From contig MNCI01027123.1 in NCBI GenBank assembly GCA_015680685.1, positions 570,895-634,894 of the forward strand: a DNA stretch of 64,000 nucleotides, written 5' to 3'. Position numbers and translations under genes: made by a program. Position 1 is the stretch's first letter, and every line of letters starts with the position of its first letter. Source of the stretch: Gnetum montanum. Taxonomy: Eukaryota > Streptophyta > Gnetopsida > Gnetales > Gnetaceae. This document shows positions 33,984-64,000 of the stretch, piece after piece. The notes under the pieces are model-generated. The model ran no database searches, was not told the DNA's origin, and was given only the letters and a program-made list of their open reading frames with translations.

Positions 33984-35582
33984 GCTAACACCTTGACTTG
34001 TGTTTTGGGCCTCAAATATTTGGCGTTGGCCTTTATCTTTTTTCCATATCAACACTCATATTGCTTATTTAGGTTGTATTTTGCTTTAAGATTAAGTTGA
34101 TAATAACGTAGCCCACATGATATGATAAAAGAATTATAAAGAAATATCGAATGATTAAACAACATGCTAACTACTTGAGAACCTAATATCTTTTTTTCTC
34201 TCTTGAGAATATGCTACTACTATGTTGTATGCTGATTTGAGTGAGGTGGGGTGTGGGATGGGGAGTGTCTAACCCCAAAATTAACATTTAATAATAAGTA
34301 GACAAATTTAAAGTACATCATATGCTTAACACTAGGTTGAAAATTAAAAAAAAAAACATGATGGAAAATTTTCCAATTTTAGAGATTTCTACCTAGGTGT
34401 ACAAACTAAATCACATCACATTTGTGCCAAATGCAAAAGGGGATATCAAGCCTAAGTATATTCCAAACAATATCAAAAGTACCATTATTTATTGTCCCTG
34501 TACAAATGGCATAAGCAAAAGAAATTGAACTAAGAAAAAAATTGTCAAACACCTATCATGAAGAGTTTGAAAATAAGCTCAAACTTTGTAAGTCATAGCA
34601 TTGCCTAGAAAGTTGATTTTTGCTTCCTGTATTTTTAACAAGAAGGTCAATTACTAACCCCATCCAAGAGAACACTTTGTCACAGTAAAATAATTTTATC
34701 ATCATTGTAACAGTGAGAGGAAACTCTCTTGATTACACCTATTTTTTTTTAATGGGGTTTTACCACGGCATGTAAATAATTATCATCATAACACTAGAAT
34801 AAGAGATGAACCTTTTGATAGAAATCATTATTTGCAAAAGTCTAACTATTTTGTAACCTTGACATTGTACTTGGAAAATCAGTAAATCAATTCAAGATTT
34901 TTTAATTTAGAAAATATAAAAAATTATCTTGACCAAATAATATATACATATAAGTATATAACTAAACTAGTTTTAAATCATTTTACTACCATCTAACCCA
35001 AAGGTTACTATATTATTAGCATTTATAAAGGTTACTATATTATTAGCATTTATAAAGGCTTACCGCTGGCTGAACGCTTTCCTTTTACTAACAAGTCATA
35101 ATTACAAGAGAGTGTTGAAAGAGTAACTGCACCAGTTCTAGTTATAGCACATCTAAATTCCCAGAGATCAAGCTAATCCAAGTCTGCCCCCTTGAAAAAC
35201 CGAAGGTCATGCACTTAAAGCAAAGTCAACAAACTACTAATTAATAATTTGGGATACATGCTATGGAAGGGAAAATTTGCTAAAAACCTTTTGAACTTCC
35301 AAACTAATGTCATGGTAAAACAATTACCAATGCGAGCCTCTACATGAATGATCTCCACAATTGAAGGAATTTTAAACATTATTTCTTAGTGATATCATCA
35401 AAAAAATAAAAATAAAAATAACCGCATATGAACCCAATTGCAAGCACAGTTTACATATGCGGAAGTTATCCAAAAAACTCAACTTTCTGGTATCACTTGT
35501 CAATAGGAAATTCACATGTTCAAGAAATGTATTGACTCGCACAAACAGAGGAAAATAATCCAGCATCTTCTTCATCTGTACA
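33984..35582. other. Intergenic spacer between the convergent genes
   Basis: This is AT-rich with no gene. A 2 x 27-bp repeat (GGTTACTATATTATTAGCAT at 35003 and 35030) lies inside. The right end holds the SMC5 3' UTR. Confidence 0.5.
35003..35055 (+). repeat. Tandem repeat, 2 x 27 bp
   Basis: GGTTACTATATTATTAGCAT begins at 35003 and again at 35030. It is a simple duplication in spacer DNA. Confidence 0.85.
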
Positions 35583-62816
<27,234 letters not shown>

Positions 62817-62925
62817 TTCATCAGCACTGCGTGTAAATGCGCATGAGAATGGGCTTCCCACTCCACTTAGCACAAGGCGAAGCCAACCACGCAAAAGAGA
62901 TTTGTTCCGCTGCTAAATTTCGGAT

Positions 62926-62933
62926 TTTGGCGC
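62926..62933 (+). promoter_or_regulatory. E2F-like site TTTGGCGC upstream of SMC5
   Basis: TTTTGGCGCC lies about 110 bp upstream of the SMC5 start codon (62816), within a locally GC-rich stretch that should be the promoter or 5' UTR. It matches the E2F consensus TTTSSCGC exactly. E2F sites are common upstream of plant S-phase and DNA-repair genes. Regulation of SMC5 by E2F here is inferred. Confidence 0.5.
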
Positions 62934-63190
62934 CTCCGCGTACGTCTGGGCTGTTCAACTGTTGCCGAATTACGGAAATGCGTCCACGTTCAGTATCTGT
63001 TGAAATTAGACCAGAAAAATAACCATAAACAGCAGGAACCGTGCTTTGGGTTGTTGAACTAATGCCTCGACGAAAATGAGTTATTTTAAGGTTGATTTTT
63101 GAAAATATCCATTTACGGTTGGGAGCGTATGAGGTGATTTCAGAGAGAATTTTTGCAACGTTAGGGTATTGCTTTGTTTAAAAAATAGAT
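62934..63190. other. SMC5 upstream region
   Basis: This is the 5' flank of SMC5 and falls quickly from GC-rich to AT-rich. No clear TATA box is placed. No other gene is seen. Confidence 0.4.
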
Positions 63191-64000
63191 ATCAGCTTAG
63201 TTACATATTTATTGTTTGGGTGAGAGAATCTTTTATATTTTTCAAATTAATAAAATTTCAAGTTGATTCATTCAAAACAAAAATTAAAACTAATTCTCAT
63301 TTGAAAGTTCATCTTTTCACCTGCCTTTGTGACAAAAATTATCCAGGTAACAAAGTAGTTGGTCTTCGGTAAAACTCTAAGCCAAAATAATAATTCTTAG
63401 GGAAAAGTTCATCTCTTAACCCAGCATTATGACAATACTTATTTATTTACTGTGACGAAGTCCTCACAGATGACCTCTCAACCATAAAGCTCCTCCTTAC
63501 CTATTACAAGAGAAAAAAACTGACCAAGAGAACTCCCCTCATTGTTATGATGATAAAATTAATTTTATTGTCATTAAGGATGACTCTATTGGACAAGGTT
63601 GGTAGTTGGCTTCTTTGCCAAAATCAAAGAACGAAATTTTGGAACCTTTGAGAGGGAAAATTAATCTAAAATCATGACCAACTATGCCCTTGAAAAAAAT
63701 GAATAATAATATTAGCTTAGCCATATATTTATGATGTATATCTATTATTTGGTTGAGAGAATCTGTTATATGTTTCAAATTAAAAAAAATCTCAAATTGA
63801 TTCACTAAGAATTAATTTTCACATGATGATGTTCAACTTACAAAGTAGTTGGCCTCTCAACAAAACTCGCAACCAAAATAATAGTCTCACTTAAAAAGTT
63901 CATCTCTTATCTCAATGTTACAACAACAATTATTTATTTACCATGGCAAAATCTAGCAAAAAAAATGTGACCAATAAAACTTCCCCTAAATATTATGACA
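63191..64000. repeat. MITE-like repeats upstream of SMC5, two overlapping copies
   Basis: Two segments offset by about 490-510 bp match: CAAAGTAGTTGG at 63352 and 63840; AAGTTCATCTCTTA followed by TTATTTATTTAC; GTGAGAGAATCT at 63222 and TTGAGAGAATCTGTTATA at 63752. The stretch 63510-63620 (TGACCAAGAGAACTCCCCTC, ending TTCTTTGCCAAAAT) matches 52350-52446 of the MITE in SMC5 intron 19. The right copy runs out of the window. Confidence 0.5.

Overview
This window is plant nuclear DNA. It has long intron-rich genes with GT/AG splice junctions, nested Ty3/Gypsy LTR retrotransposons, LINE remnants, tRNA-derived SINEs and an AT-rich background. The long introns (one is 12.4 kb) loaded with old repeats suggest a gymnosperm such as a conifer, but that is an inference and not proven by any single feature. 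I found no bacterial-style operon, CRISPR array, rRNA or intact tRNA gene.

Layout. Positions 1-19934 are a stack of nested, decayed Gypsy elements of the Athila/Tat type. An old element B (gag tail, protease, RT, RNase H, integrase, then an extra ORF and 3' LTR) is interrupted in its gag by element A, whose 3' LTR ends at 2080. B's 3' LTR is split by an unidentified 2.3-kb insertion and by element C (13995-19681, target duplication ACTTT). C's own 3' LTR is split by solo LTR D (18547-19574, target duplication CTAAC). Positions 19935-22600 hold a degenerate LINE tail, a SINE and AT-rich DNA.

Positions 23437-32728 (+) are a complete eight-exon plastid soluble starch synthase II gene (746 aa). 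Positions 35583-62816 (-) are a complete thirty-exon SMC5 gene (1062 aa), a core subunit of the SMC5/6 DNA-repair and chromosome-maintenance complex. Both models were assembled here by hand; every junction is GT/AG and all phases join. The two genes converge, with about 2.85 kb between their stop codons, and that spacer contains a 4 x 49-bp tandem repeat. The genes have no evident functional link. SMC5 intron 19 holds SINEs, a nested tandem-repeat array, a probable 3.1-kb solo LTR of Tekay/Del type, a LINE remnant and a MITE. Positions 62817-64000 are the SMC5 promoter side, with an E2F-like site, followed by MITE-like repeats.

I did not find a convincing new biological system. The most informative items are the two clean gene models, the datable nesting order of the retroelements, a pol-less element C with two single-N positions that look like collapsed assembly gaps, and the extra plant-transposon-domain ORF in element B.
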